Part shown: positions 22,583 through 37,110 of the stretch, in pieces
How positions within the stretch are numbered: the stretch's first letter is position 1
Layout: each line of letters starts with the position of its first letter
Origin: Oncomelania hupensis
Taxonomy: Eukaryota; Mollusca; Gastropoda; Littorinimorpha; Pomatiopsidae
NCBI GenBank assembly: GCA_036898135.1
Contig: CM072513.1
Coordinates: 38,443,937-38,507,936 of the forward strand
Direction of reading: 5' to 3'
DNA: 64,000 bases
Translations under genes and position numbers: made by a program
Notes under the pieces: generated by a model
What the model was told of the DNA's origin: nothing
The model's database searches: none
The model's input: only the letters and a program-made list of their open reading frames with translations

Positions 22583-25500
22583 TGCTCTGTGGGTTCGGGC
22601 ATTAAATAGAATAGACCCAACGTTTCCCGGCGTGTCGTAAGAGGCGACTAACAGGGGTGATGTTAACACGGCATCACTGGGCGAAAGTCTTCTACACAGA
22701 AGTCACCGTCCAGACGGAGGAACCTCACGTTATTACAGGTTCAACGATCACGTGCTCAGGGCCAAGGTTAGCCACACTGTATTCGTGGATTTCGGCTGTG
22801 GCCAACAGCCTGGAGAGGATTGGGCACCGCCAGGTCTTTTTTGCCCAAGATACACTACATGATGAAGCTATCCACTAATTCCATGCCGGATCAGTCGTCG
22901 CCCGGCACAAGGACCGCGCCTTCCGTTGGGCACCAGGACGGAGGTGATAAGTATGCTACTGATGGACAAATTAGCAAGTTCCGCACGAGAAACAACATGG
23001 TCATAGGAACCTGGAATGTCAGGACCCTAACTGCGGAAGGAAAATTGAAAGAACTGGCCCACGAGCTGGACCACTATCGATGGAACGTTCTATGTATCAG
23101 AGAACTGCGCTGGAAAGGCCTAGGTGAAACAAAGACCGACAAAGTCCACAAGCTCTATTTCAGCGGTAGAGAACACGGCGCTGGATTCTTGGTCCACAAG
23201 AACATTCTAGCCACTGTCATGGGTTGCCGCCCAGTCTCCAGTAGACTCATTACCATCCGTCTGAGAGAAGCCCCTTTCAGCATCACCATCATCCAGGCCT
23301 ATGCCCCAACATCAGACTATGACGACAGCGAAGTGGAGGATTTTTATGAAATCTACAGGCGGTCCTTGACCAAGTGCCAAAGAAGGACATAGTCATAGTG
23401 CAAGGCGATTGGAATTCCAAGGTTGGCCAAGATGCGCACCACAACTGGGGAGACACATGTGGACCCCACTGCAACAACGAGACAAATGACAGGGGTATGA
23501 GACTCTTGGAGTTTGCCAGATACAACAATCTGGTACTGGCAAACACGCTTGGTCTCCACAAAAACTCCAGACGAGGGACATGGCACAGTCTTGGCGGGGA
23601 GCATCACAACCAGATAGACTACATCATGGTCAAGAAACGCTTCAGATCAAGCATCAACATTGGCAGGACATGCACTTTTCCAGGAGCAGACATCGGAAGT
23701 GACCACGATCTCGTGATGATGTCTTTCCGGCTCCACTTGAAGAGAGTAAATACAGCAAAGTGCACTAGACTGAAGTTCGACCTGGACAAACTGCAAGACC
23801 TGGAGGTGGCAGAACTATTTCAGGCCACAATTGGAGGGAAATTTGCACCACTGCTCATTTTGGGGGCTGGTGAAGTAGATGTCAACACCATGACCACCAC
23901 CTTCAACTCAGCTGTGACAGATGCCGCCAGTGAGATCCTTGGCAAGCACCGACCAAAGAAGAAGCCGTGGATCACACCTGAACTTTTGGATCTGTGTGAT
24001 AAACGAAGAGAAATAAAAAAAAGAAAAAGAACACCTCACAGTGAGCTGATGTCTACCGAAAAATCAACAATGACATCCGAAAAGGCATGCGCACAGCAAA
24101 GAAGAACTGGATAGAAGATCAATGCCAGGAAATAGAGAACAGTCTAAACAAGAACCACAGCAAGAAGGCCTACCAGACTGTGAAGCGGCTGACAAGTGTT
24201 AAACAGCCCAAAGTCTCCACGATCCAAAGCAAGTCTGGCACATGCCTTACAGAAGAACAAGAAGTCTTGAACAGATGGACAGAGTACTGCTCTGACCTTT
24301 ACAACCATACACCAAATGGAGACCCATCAGTTCTAGCATGTCCCGAAAACAGAGGAGAAGAAGAAGAAATCCTCCCAATTCTCCGGGAAGAAGTTGAGGT
24401 AGCAGTGCAATCGCTGAAGAAATGGAAGTCAGCGGGAGTGGACAACATACCCGCGGAAATGCTACAAGCAGGAGGAGAAGCGATGATTGATGCCCTCACC
24501 ATTATCTGTAACACGATCTGGCAGAGTGGAGAGTGGACTACACCATGGACCCAGTCGCTTGTCATCACTCTTCCCAAAAAAGGTAACCTTCAGGAGTGTG
24601 AAAATTAGCGCACCATCAGCCTCATCAGCCATCCCAGCAAGGTCCTCCTGAAAATAATACTCAATAGTTGAAACCCCAAGCTGAACAAATCATAGCTGAA
24701 GAACAAGCAGGATTCAGAACAGGGCGAAGTACCACTGAACAGATTTTCAACCTCAGAATAATCTGTGAGAAATACCTACAGCACCAACAACATCTATATC
24801 ATGTTTTCATAGACTTCAAGAAGGCGTTTGACCGAGTCTGGCATGCAGCTCTATGGGCAACCATGAAAGTGTACAACATCAGCCCTAAAATTATTGAAGT
24901 CATCAAAAGCCTGTATGACAAGGCTACCAGTGCAGTCCTCCATAACAGCGTCTTCGGGAACTGGTTCAGAACAACAATCGGTGTGCGTCAGGGATGCCTA
25001 CTCTCTCCAACACTCTTCAACATCTTCCTAAAGAGCATCATGTCAGATGTTCTTGCAGATCACGAAGGCACAGTCAGCATAGGGGGTAGAGCAATCTCCA
25101 ATCTTCGTTTTGCGGATGACATTGATGGATTGGCTGGAGAGGAACAAGAACTTGGACAGCTGGTACAGAAGCTTGACACCACCTCCAGAGCTTATGAAAT
25201 GGAAATACGTGCAGAGAAGACCAAAATGATGACCAACAACACCAATGGCATCAACACGGACATCAAAGTCCAAGGCCAATCCCTCAACACACTGGATAGC
25301 TTCAAATATTTGGGAGCCATTGTGTCAGACAATGGGTCCCGATAGGAAGTCCTCTCCAGGATCGCACAAACAACTGCCGCCCTGACAAGGTTGAAGCCCA
25401 TTTGGAAAGACAGGACCACCAGTCTCCATTCCAAAATAAGACTGCTGCGCTCCCTTGTCATCTCCATCTTCCTATATGCTTGCGAAGCATGGACCCTCAC

Positions 25501-27223
25501 AGCAGATCTACAACGAAGAATACAAAGCATGGAGATGAGGTGCTACAGAAGACTTCTGGGCATTTCCTATACCCAACACATCACCAACGACGAAGTCCGA
25601 CAGACCATCATACAAGCCATTGGACAACACGATGACCCGCTCACAGTAGTGAAGAAACGGAAACTCCGATGGTATGGCCACGTCACCAGATCATCAAGCC
25701 TCGCAAAGACCATTATGCAATGCTGCGAGGTATGGGCCCATGAAAAAATGATAATATGTGATCGATTACAACTAAAATTTTTGAAATTGATTCTTAATGT
25801 TAAAACTAGTACGCCGACCTGTATGGTTTTAGGTGAAGTTGGCTGTTTTCCTGTTTCCTTAGATGCTAAATGCAGGCTACTCTGTTTCTGGTATAAACTT
25901 TGTATTGATTGTTGCAATGATTCTGCTAGAATGTCAGTACTTATGTTTCGACTATGCTCTTATTTATTTTTTTAATTCTGAGTATAAACTATCCTGGCTA
26001 TGTACTGTTCGCTCTCTGCTAAATGATCTTGGTCTGTCTTTCATTTGGTTAAAAGGCTGTAAATACTCTTTGAATTGTTTTAAGACCATGGTCAAACAAC
26101 GCTTGAGAGACCAGTTCTTGCAAACCTGGCATCAGGATGTATTCGCTCATAATGCTTGTATTACGTATAGAATTTTTAAGAGTACGTTCTGTTTCGAAGA
26201 TTATTTAGTTTCCTTGTCACCTCTATCGAGAAGAAACTTATTGAAATTTAGGCTCAGCTGTCACAAACTGCCAATTCAATCACTTAGATATTTGAATATT
26301 CAGAGAGAAGATAGAATGTGTACTCTGTGTGATCTGGATGAACTAGGTGATGAATTTCATTATCTGTTTAGATGTACAAATTCTGTGTTGGTTGTTAACA
26401 GACTTTCTTTAACACCTCAATACTTCTGGAATCACCCGAATGCCTATAAGTTAAATCAGTTATTGAACTCTAAATCTAAACGCAGATTGTCTGATTTGAG
26501 CCGTTTTATAGGGATTATTTTTTCACTTTTCCAGTAGTGACGCACAGTTCTCTTTTAATTTTATGTCAAACTTCTATTTTCTTGTTTGGACGAATATCCG
26601 GTCCTGATTTGGCTCGGAAGAGTCCGCTGGACCTAAAGCAACAATCAATCAATCATTTGGACGAATATTGAATCAAAGAGCAGGTTGCTAAATTTAAGCC
26701 GCTTTATTGCAGTTTGAGTTATGTCACTATTTATATATTGTGCATTCCCTTTTGTCTTATTTTGTGAACCATGCAATGCTGTACATTTTTCTTTCCATGT
26801 TGACTCAACATAAAACTTTAAACGAGTCTTTGACATTTCGGAGGTTTATCTTGTGATGCCTATGGAGCAGCTTTTTTTGTGCCGTTCATTGTTTTTTAAT
26901 GTAATTTTCCATCCCCCCTTTTCCCATTTTTTGGCTAAAATGCCCCCTGGGCTATATGAGCCTTGTTTCATGCTTTAATTATATGTGATTTTGCTAATAA
27001 AAGGACAAAGTTCCAAAGTTCCAAAAAGTTCCAGTGCAAGGAGGTAGAAGAAGAGGGAGACCGAAAAAGAGGTGGGAGGACAGCATTCGAGAATGGACTG
27101 GTTTGACACTGAGCGAAGCCATCAGGGCTGCTGAGGACAGAGAAAGATGGAGTATGCTGGTTAAACGATCATCTGTGGTGCCCCTACGACCTCCGGGGTT
27201 AAGGGACAGGATATGATAGGATA
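22583..27223 (+). mobile_element. Same RTE LINE, right assembly copy
   Basis: Same insertion with target duplications at 22569-22582 and 27224-27237. It shares the TAG after ECEN (24606-24608), the one-base loss after ILN, and the TAG replacing CAG near 25345. Private lesions: a one-base loss near 23350 in the endonuclease and a one-base gain in the A-rich tract near 24012. The endonuclease is therefore split into two frames (22820-23392 and 23374-24114). Confidence 0.9.
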
Positions 27224-28823
27224 GGGCCAGAGAAGAACGGATTTTAGCAAGAGATTATAAATGAAAGAAACAGGATCTCACTATTGCCGAAACATGCTGT
27301 TCAAGTGAAAGGTCACAATCAAGCACAAGGCCAAGAGTCTTTACAAAAGGGGAGAACTGGATGTCAGCATCACCGAACTGCAGGGACTGGAAGGGACAAG
27401 ATTGTCTTCTAATTCGCGGCCCACATAGCAAAGCTTCTGTCTTCTGTTCATTTAGTTTCAACTTGTTCGCATTCATCCACCTCTTGAACTCGAGACAGCA
27501 CTGCTCAACCTTTCTGACGGCTGCAACAGCAGCATCACAATCAACTGGAATTTTGGAATATAGTTCCGAATCAACAGCGAAGAAGTGATGATCAATGTAG
27601 AAACTGCTTATGAGGTTAGACAACTGGCGAAAGTACAGAGAGAACAGAAGGGGTCCAAGGACAGAACCCTGTGGAACTCCACAGGAAAGAGGAGTTTCAG
27701 GTGAAGTGCACCCCCTGACATGAACACATTGATATCTGTCCGACAGATAGGAGGAAAACCATTCCAGTACAGTACTGCAAACGCCAAACTCAGAATGGAG
27801 CCTATCCAAGAGGAGTGCATGGTCTAGGGTGTCGAATACGACACTGAGATCAAGAAGAACAAGCGGTGCGTTACTAACCCCATATAGGTCGCACATCATT
27901 GGGATAGCTCAGTTATGTGGAGCGTTCGGCTGTGCGCTCAATGCTGTAAGTTAATTGTTGGACGACCGCAAAGAAATTCTGGTTTCGACCAGTGGCTTGG
28001 GCCGGTATCTTTGAACTTGTGAGCGCGCCATATAACAATTATAACTAAAATTTTTTGAGTCATAGTAGGTTTAATAATGTTCTGGATAGTGACGCCATCA
28101 TCTTATCCAGAACAGCTTGGCCACAAGGTAGCACGCAAAAGTATTGTGTTGGTTCTTACGCCTAACAATGCTCTGGATGAACTTTCACCCTTCAGTCTGC
28201 CCTCCAGTGACAGACGATACTATTTTAGTGTGTAGTCCTAAGCTATATTGAACTCTCATCACAGTCTCCACCATTAACAGTAGTCTATGTACTGTTTACA
28301 TGGATGAGGGTTGCCACCCTGTCAATCAAGGGCGTTATCGAAATACAGCGTCCTTTTTGATTTCGTTATCAAAGTCAAATGATAAAAATCTGTGGTCCGG
28401 AGAGAATACATAGCCCCCAGGATTTAATTTTGGATTTTAAAGTTATAAATCCTTTATGAAATTGCGTGGGCTTTAGTTGCAAATTGAACTTCCGTCTAAT
28501 GACGTAATAAAGTTGACCCTGCGGCTCGCTTCTTTTGTGTGTGTGTGTGGATGGGGGGGGGGGGGGGGGGGCGCGCGCATGTGTATGTGTGGCGATGTAG
28601 AAACGCCGTTATTGTTACACACACCTTATACTCTGCACACGTTTTTTGACGGTCCAGTTATTTTGACATCAAAACAATGTTCCATTAGGTTACGCTTAGA
28701 GTTAGGTTTAAGGTTAGGGTTTGGGTTAAAGTTAGCTTCAAAAATGTATACATTTAAAAAAATGTCAAAACAACGTATGTCGCGTTTCATGAAAATTATA
28801 ACAGCGTTTTTACACGGTTACGT

Positions 28824-28873
28824 GTGTGCGCGCGCGCGTTTGTGTGTATGTGTGTGTGTGTGTGTAGGCGCGC
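28824..28873 (-). promoter_or_regulatory. Shorter CA-repeat beside the CPSF2 5' splice site (right copy)
   Basis: Same position relative to the donor as in the left copy, but about 27 bases shorter. The length differs between the two copies. Confidence 0.5.
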
Positions 28874-28882
28874 GCGTCTTAC

Positions 28883-28989
28883 CCCAAGAGTTGCTGCGCC
28901 TTGCGTCTGGCTTCTTCGTTCTCCTGCTCCTGTTTCTTTCGCTGGTACTCCTCTAGTTCGGCTCCGTCCAGGCGCACTCGTCTCCGGAT
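28883..28989 (-). CDS. CPSF2: CPSF2 internal exon following 45134-45301 (right assembly copy)
   Basis: A 107-base exon with acceptor ctgtttcag before ATC and donor GG then gtaagac. The translation begins IRRRVRLDGAELEEYQRK, followed by a charged Q/E/K/R-rich helix ending QQLLG. Joined to the previous exon it reads TLE-IRRRVRLDGAELEEY, matching human CPSF2 …IEL-RKRVKLEGKELEEY. The exon starts in phase 0 and leaves a split codon at its 3' end. This copy has two more codons (reading KKQEQ) than the left copy (KEQ). The following exon, expected to carry the acidic linker, was not found at lower coordinates. Confidence 0.88.
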
Positions 28990-30767
28990 CTGAAACAGAC
29001 GTAGCACATGAACAATCATTATTGCATTTGAACCGTCCAGATAAATAGACTGAAGAAGAAACTTCACAATCATAGAACCTTACAGGGTCCCAAGACCACA
29101 CATTTCAGCGTCGTACCAAATTTTCAAGTTCAGTGAGTGCTGTCCCACCGGAAATCTTTTTTCTATCATATCCATTCCCGTAACTCGAAGGTCGTTGGGG
29201 CACCACAGATGATCGTTTAACCAGCGTTCTCCATCTTTCTCTGTCCTCTGCAAGCATATGGCTTCGTTCAGTGTCAAGCCAGTCCATCCTCCCACCTCTT
29301 TTTCTGTCTCCCTCTTCTTCTGCTTCCTTGCACCGGGTCTTGCAGGATGGTCTTTGCAAGGCCTGATGCTCTGGTGACATGGCCATACCATCGGAGTTTC
29401 CGTTTCTTCACCACTATGAGCAGGTCATCGTGTTGTCTAATGGCTTGTATGATGGTTGGTCGGACTTCGTTGTTGGTGATGTGCCCAGAAGTCTTCTGTA
29501 GTACATCATCTCCATGCTTTTTATTCTTCGTTGTAGATCTGCTGTAAGGGTCCATGTTTCGCAAGCGTACAGGAAGATGGAGATGACAAGGGAGCGCAGC
29601 AGCCTAACCTTGGAATGTAAACTGATGGTCCTGTCTTTTCAAATGGGCTTCAACCTTGTAAGGGCCGCAGTTGCTTGTGCGATTTTAGAGAGGACTTCAT
29701 GTCTGGACCTATTGTCAGATACAATGGCTCCTAAATATTTGAAGCTATACAATGTGTTGAGGAATTGGTCTTGGACTTTGATGTCCATGTTGAAGCCATT
29801 GGTGTTGTTGGTCATCATTTTGGTCTTCTCTGCACTTATTTCCATTCCATGGCCTTTGTAACAGCTGTTTAAGTTCTTGTTCCTCTCCAGTCAATCCATC
29901 AATGTCATCCGCAAAAGGGAGGTTGGAGATTGCTCTACCCCTTATGCTGGCTGTGCCTTCGTGATCTGCAAGGGCATCTGACCTGATGCGCTCTAGGAAG
30001 ATGTTAAAAAGTGTTGTAGAATAGGCATCCTTAACACACGCCGATTGTTGCTCTGAACCAGTTCCCGATGGCGCTGTTGTGGAGGACTGCATACAGGCTT
30101 TTGGTGACTTCAGTAATGTTAGGGTTGATGAACACACTCTCATGGTTGCCCACATAGCTGCATGCCAGACTCGGTCAAACGCTTTCTTGAAATCTACAAA
30201 CACATGATGGAGAGAGATGCTGTTGAAGCTGTAGGTATTTCTCGCAGATTATTCCGAGGTTGAAAATCTGTTCAGTGGTACTTCGCCCTGCCCTGAATCC
30301 TGCTTGTTCTTCAGCTACTATTTGTTCAGCTTGGGGTTTCAACCTGTTGTATTATTTTCAGGAGGACCTTGTCGAAATCTTTTTAACAAAAATAAAACAA
30401 TAAAACCTCTGTTCAAAAGTACGGTTTTGATATAAATCGATCAATTCATTTGTGTATATGCCTGCTAATAGCATCAAGATTCAATCTAATAATAGCACTG
30501 CTAAAATGTATATAGTATATAATTGATACACTTTGGAATTTTTTCTTGTGTAACCAGGCCATATAGACGGACAGAACAGAGAGATTGGGAGAAGTAAAAC
30601 ATTGTTCGGAAAAATTCAATACATTCATCGTCTCGCATTACAAACAAGCAGCAGAGAATCGCCAGCGGCATTTTTCTTACGTGCGTCAAAGAGAGCTGCA
30701 ATCAAATCAGTGATGCAAGAAGAAAAGTAACGTCAGAACTATGACGGAAACATACACGCACGCGCGG

Positions 30768-30823
<56 letters not shown>

Positions 30824-33283
30824 GCACGCACACATACAAAACGCACTCATACACAAGATGGCAACCCGTTCCAAGGTATTTCCAGACATTCAGCATTTTC
30901 GACACGTGTTCGTTTTCGTGCAGCTTTTATGTCTCGGTTTTATCATAGAGAAGCAAAATTAAAACATTGAACGATTGGCTACTATTCGAACAATATAAAG
31001 CTAAACTTACCGAAATATAATTATGTACACGATTTTGAGACACAGCGCAAAACATATTTATAAAAGAATGAACCTTTGAGAAAGTGTACATATGAATGGC
31101 AAGAAAGGCTGAGAAGTTGTTAAATATCTTAAAAGTCAAATTTGAGATAAATACAAAACAAGGTTTTTGAACAGAAAATATCGACCGAGGGATCGACCAC
31201 TGACAGACCAACGAACTATCGCAGAATGACTGCTATGCGTTGAATTGTCCCTGTGTTACAAAAATCACCCAAATCGGTTAAGAAGGTTTTTTTTTTTTTT
31301 TTTTTTTTAGATATATAAAAACGTGTTTATTAAAGAATTTACCGCAGCGACCTTGACCTTCGTGAAAAGTCAAATACGATGGCACGGGAAGATGGCCACT
31401 AACTAACTGGTAATGTTCATGCAGTTGGCCTTTGAAGAGTCTACGATGCAACGCGCTACCTCTTTTTACTACATAGGACCCTCTTACTACCCAAAGAATT
31501 CAACACAATGTTCATCATGTACGAGTTGTTGGAACAAAATCTATTCAATGGTTCTTCATGCATGTCGTGCTACAGATCGACGTTCGCGACAGACCGAAGT
31601 TTGTCTCGTTCTGATGTCCGATTATTTCAGAATATTTCATGGAAATTCGAAAACAAACGTGACACAATATATTCAGTTAATCATCAACGTGCGGAGCTTA
31701 TTTCCGCCCTTTCCAAACGAAGAAACTGGATAAACAAGACCAGCAAGCCGATCAGAACTGATGACTGCGTGGCATCCATCACGTCCCAACTCCCGCCGTG
31801 ATCTTGTTATTATTAAAAGGGGATAATAAAACACTCATAATATCAAGTTTGCTGCGCATATATAAACTGTGTTCCAAAAACCTAGGAAGAATCATACAAT
31901 ATATTTTTAGGCTATCCATTACCATGATTAGGTCTCAAATACAACTATTTACTAGTACTCCAACAGTATGCTCACTAAAAGTAGACACTTTTCAATCCAA
32001 TATCTAAACACTCTCTCCCTCTCCCCACTCTCTCTCTCTCTCTCTCTCTTCAATCCAATGACCTATTAATTATGTTTATCTCTCTCTCTTTCTCTCTCTC
32101 TCTCCCCTATTTTGTTTTTATACAATTGCAACCTCTTCCCCACAAACCCCGCTCCATCTCGCGAAGGCACGCGTATCTGAGATATAAACCATTCATACTA
32201 TCCCCTCTCTTCACGGTCCCTTATGCGCCTAGGTGTTTAGGGACGATAATTTACTCACCCTCCCTCCCTCCCTCCCTGTCTCCCTCCTTCCCTCCATCTC
32301 TTTACTCACCCTCCCTCCCTCCCTCCCTCCCTCCCTGTCTCCCTCCCTCCCTCCATCATCATTTTTCCTATAAATAATATTTTTGTCTCTTTTTTTTTTT
32401 GGCGAACCTTGGTATGAAAAAAAGGAAACAGTCCCTTCTTTTCTTGAATAAGATATTTCTAAGATCTTAAAAAAATCGCACTTTAATTTAGGGAAAGAAA
32501 CTGACGGTTTGTTTCCTTCAAATTTCAAAAACGTTTATGCTATACACCACCAACCCCCCCTCCCTCCTCATCCCCGTGGGAGTGCCGGAGGCTTCTGTTT
32601 AAATAGTGTCCTCACCTTCTGGAAATTTAGTGAATTCCCACTGTCGCTGTCTTTCCCATTAAAATTTGTTTTTTTTCTCATTCCTACTCTGTTCTATCAA
32701 TATACTATACTATCTTCTTCGGCAGACCAGTCACCTACATTTTTTTCTTGAAAACTCTTTCTAAGCTACTCATTTGTGTATGAGGTCTGTTGGGTCAGCT
32801 TGGGAATATTTGACGCTTTTTGCCAAATGATCACTATGGCTACCTATGATATTATTATTTAGCAATGTGGGCATTTTATATGTAAGCCTATGTGTTTTGT
32901 TGATATTTTATAATTATGTTTATATTCTATTTTGTTTTGTAAATGGGAGGTTCGATAAATTAGAGTGTAGCCTCAGCTTCACCGGCGTGAGACGGCTTTA
33001 TTGTAAAGTGACCGGTTGGTGGAGTGCTACCACTAAGGTTGTTTCAGCAGGTTATATACGGATTAGGAGTGAGTCCTCTTTCAACCAAGTTGTGGTCCTG
33101 AATTTGTGGTCCTGATTCGCCTCTTTGCAGTCCGCTGGACCCTGTAAGCAATGAATAACTAACTAACTTGCGGCTGAGATAACGCTGCGCCTCCTAATGC
33201 GGGAATATATTTATTTTGGAGTGTTCAAACCACACTGAAATCATCGGTCAGTTCTGGAAACAGATACAGAGACAGAGAGATGG

Positions 33284-33351
<68 letters not shown>

Positions 33352-33931
33352 GCGTAAGAGCGTGTGTGCGTACGATACAGAAAGAAAGAGAGGTATATAG
33401 TGATAATGTGGGGGTGGGAAAAAGGAAGGGGGAAGGAGGGAGAGATTTTTTTTTTTAAAAGGTGGGGGAGAGATACAGTGGTGGGGGTTGGGAATAGGGA
33501 GAGAAATTTAGTATTATTTTTAATTTATTTATTTCATTTTAGAAACACCACTCGGCTTTGGAACATGCACAATACAGACCTTCACAACAAGGGAAATTAT
33601 GCTTCATGCAGGTTTTATGACAACAGTATCGAGTATATCTCGTTTACATAAAAAAAACATTAATTATTACGGGATACTAATACAGAAATATTTGTAAATA
33701 TCGAGCTACCTTCGTTATTAATGTAACAATATTACGTACGCGTATGTGAATAAACAAGCGTTTCCCCAGTATTGTGAAAACCACATAATACATCATCCCG
33801 GACAGTAACCAAGTCCGCCTATAAATCATGTTTTTTAGTAGTTTTTTTTTTCTGACGCCACGCCTGTTGGCTCTTTGTATCTAAATACTGTTAAACTGGA
33901 AATACCGCATAATACAATTCGTGAACAAATC

Positions 33932-34415
33932 CAAACATTCCAAAGTTAGACTGCTGCGCTCCCTTGTCATCTCGGATGCTTGCGAAGCATGGACCTTCAC
34001 AGCAGATCTCCAACGAAGAATACAAAGCATGAAGATGAGGTGCTACAGAAGACTTCTGGGCATTTCCTATACCCATCACATCACAACGACGAAGTCCGAC
34101 AGATCATCACACAAGCCATTGGACAACACGAAGACCTGTTCACAGTGGTGAAGAAACGGAAACTCCGATGGTATGGCCACGTCACCAGATCATCAGGCCT
34201 TGCAAAGACTATTCTGCAAGGCACAGTGCAAGGAGGTAGAAGAAGAGGGAGGCCGATAAAGAGGTGGCAGGACAACATTCGAGAATGGACTGGTGTGACA
34301 CTGAGCGAAGCCATCAGGGCTGCTGAGGACAGAGAAAGATGGAGTAGGCTGGTTAAACGATCATCTGTTGTGCCCCTACGACCTCCGGGTTACGGGACAG
34401 GATATGATAGGATAG
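33932..34415 (+). mobile_element. RTE LINE 3' fragment, right assembly copy
   Basis: Same insertion as 15719-16203, with target duplications at 33923-33931 and 34416-34424. The coding remnant is open through the RRRGRPIKRW region. Confidence 0.88.
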
Positions 34416-35814
34416 GAACAAATCATGTATTACGCGAGCGCGAAGTCCCTTATTATGCTCAAAACAGCTTGAACCGCGGTTTTCTAATAATCAAAATGTA
34501 AATATTTTCCAAAACGAACACTATCTAAACCTTTATGAAACGCGATTTTTTTTCAGCTTCCATGCCTATCAAATTCACTGGCTTTAGTTTTCAGGAATGA
34601 ATGTGCCTTGGAAAGCAATATTGCGCGGGCAAAATGAAAACAATACATCGGGCGAGGTGACAAATACAGTACACCGTTGAATGTTGCAGCATATAAATAG
34701 TGGCCTTAAGCATTCAAATAATTTGAGGTTTGATTATTTTCATATTTAATCTGCTCGTGTGCAAACAGTATATGTACCACTAATGTCAAAAGTAGTTGTA
34801 TTTTCACAGAATGGACGCACGTATTACTCAAACAAACATGTAACGTTGACCGATCCACCCTCGAGTAACGAGCAGCTTTTCTGCGCAGTAGGCTATATTG
34901 ATTAACTATGCCGTTTATTGGTAAGCTTCAGTTCAACATCTGTAAAGTTTTGATTATTATTAACTTAATTATTATTTTGATTATTATTAACTTTTATTAA
35001 AGGGTTTTGCCTATAATGCATTTCACTCCTGGGTTAACATCCTGTTTACTCCAGTGGCGATCAATGACGAAAAGGGGCATCGTTTTTCCTATCCGATATC
35101 CTGTTTCCTGCGAATTAAATGCTATTAATAAGACCCAACCTCTAGTAATAATCAATAAGCTTTAATACGCCTTTGAGTATGAGTGGGGTGGGTGCGGCAG
35201 TAATAAACCAACCTCGTTTAATATTAACTGCTATTCACCTCTGTATTTTAGACTTACCTGCGTCAATCTTCAATCCGTTACGATCAACGACGAAGATGAC
35301 GTTCATGGGGATCTTTTAATTCTAATAAGAATAATAACGAGACCCTCCCCTTAAAGTTACAATCAACTTTCCGGTGACGTTTATAGTTTGGATAATTTGA
35401 CAAATAAACTGCATTCAGCTGCAGCAAGCCTATCATCAAGTGTACTTCAGTAGCAGGGACATTTTAGCCTCTAGGCATAACGTTCACTAAAATGCCCAAG
35501 TTTTTAATGTAATTTTCCCACAAAAGGTGGACGTGAAACAATGATTGCAAATACTCAAATAAGAATGTAAACAATAATAACAAACAATCACATGGAATTT
35601 TTGAACCTCAATTATCAGATAATGAGCACGATACAAAATAAAATTGATTCAAGAGCTTAAAATGTAACCCTAGTCCAATTGTACTTCATCTTGCAGTTAG
35701 GCTATCACTTAGTCAGTGACCTGGGGCAGCAGCCGCACGGCTGAGCGCACGAACGTGCGAACGCAAGGCATTCCGATCTTTGGTCATCGTGCAGAGTCTC
35801 TGAAACTCCCAACT

Positions 35815-36744
35815 GCCCGATTCTATCACTATGAAGTAAATGACCAATAAAATACACATCAACAGTACATGCAAGTGCCCGATTGTATCACAATGAAGTA
35901 AATGACCAATAAAATACACATGAACAGTACATGCAAGTGGGCGATTGTATCACAATGAAGTAAATGACCAATAAAATACACATGAACAGTACATGCAAGT
36001 GGGCGATTGTATCACTATGAAGTAAATGACCAATAAAATACACATCAACAGTACATGCAAGTGGGCGATTGTATCACAATGAAGTAAATGACCAATAAAA
36101 TACACATCAACAGTAAATGCAAGTGCCCGATTGTATCACAATGAAGTAAATGACCAATAAAATACACATGAACAGTACATGCAAGTGGGCGATTGTATCA
36201 CTATGAAGTAAATGACCAATAAAATACACATCAACAGTACATGCAAGTGGGCGATTGTATCACAATGAAGTAAATGACCAATAAAATACACACCAACAGT
36301 ACATGCAAGTGGGCAATTGTATCACAATGAAGTAAATGACCAATAAAATACACATCAACAGTACATGCAAGTGGGCGATTGTATCACAATGAAGTAAATG
36401 ACCAATAAAATACACATCAACAGTACATGCAAGTGGGCAATTGTATCACAATGAAGTAAATGACCAATAAAATACACATCAACAGTACATGCAAGTGGGC
36501 GATTGTATCACAATGAAGTAAATGACCAATAAAATACACATCAACAGTACATGCAAGTGGGCGATTGTATCACAATGAAGTAAATGACCAATAAAATACA
36601 CATCAACAGTACATGCAAGTGGGCGATTGTATCACTATGAAGTAAATGACCAATACAATACGCATCAACAGTACATGCAAGTGGGTGATTGTATCACTAT
36701 GAAGTAAATGACCAATAAAATACACATCAACAGTACATGCAAGT
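35815..36744 (+). repeat. 62-bp minisatellite, 15 units (right copy)
   Basis: Exactly 930 bases, 15 full units. Many units here read gggcgattg where the left copy reads gcccgattg, so unit composition as well as number differs between the copies. Confidence 0.95.
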
Positions 36745-37110
36745 GGACGACCTTGGGGCTTGAGTTTGATCCTGCATCTGCCAATGCCTCCAGCAGCTCT
36801 TCATTAAAGTCCTTTTCAATGTTACCAACGCTGAAGAAGGTATTAACGGTCTGTTGTGCCCCCACACCAATTAATACTACTACTATTACTGCTACTACTA
36901 CTGCTACTACTATAATGCTGCTGCTACTGCTACTACTAGGGGCGGCAAAAAGTATATATGGTAAAATGATGGAATGGGGTTCAGGACTTGAACCTGGTGT
37001 CGCATCTTGACCATGACAGACGGGTTGGTTTTCCCCCTCATGTGTAGACTTTCTATAATGACTCTTCAAGCGGTGGTTCACACAAGGGTAAACAAAAAAT
37101 GGCCAGAAAA

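Larger units (their letters stand above)
19332..37110 (+). repeat. Right copy of the 17.7-kb duplicated block
   Basis: It begins exactly at the right edge of the N gap and continues past 37110 into unique sequence, while the left copy stops there. Differences from the left copy include 15 against 14 minisatellite units, a 6-bp in-frame difference in the CPSF2 exon, 10 extra bases (cgggcattaa) near 22605, and private frameshifts in the RTE element. Confidence 0.93.

Noticed and set aside
1152..37110. True tandem segmental duplication
   Set aside because: Both breakpoints would have to coincide exactly with the two edges of a placeholder gap. Contig overlap is simpler, though only spanning reads can exclude duplication.
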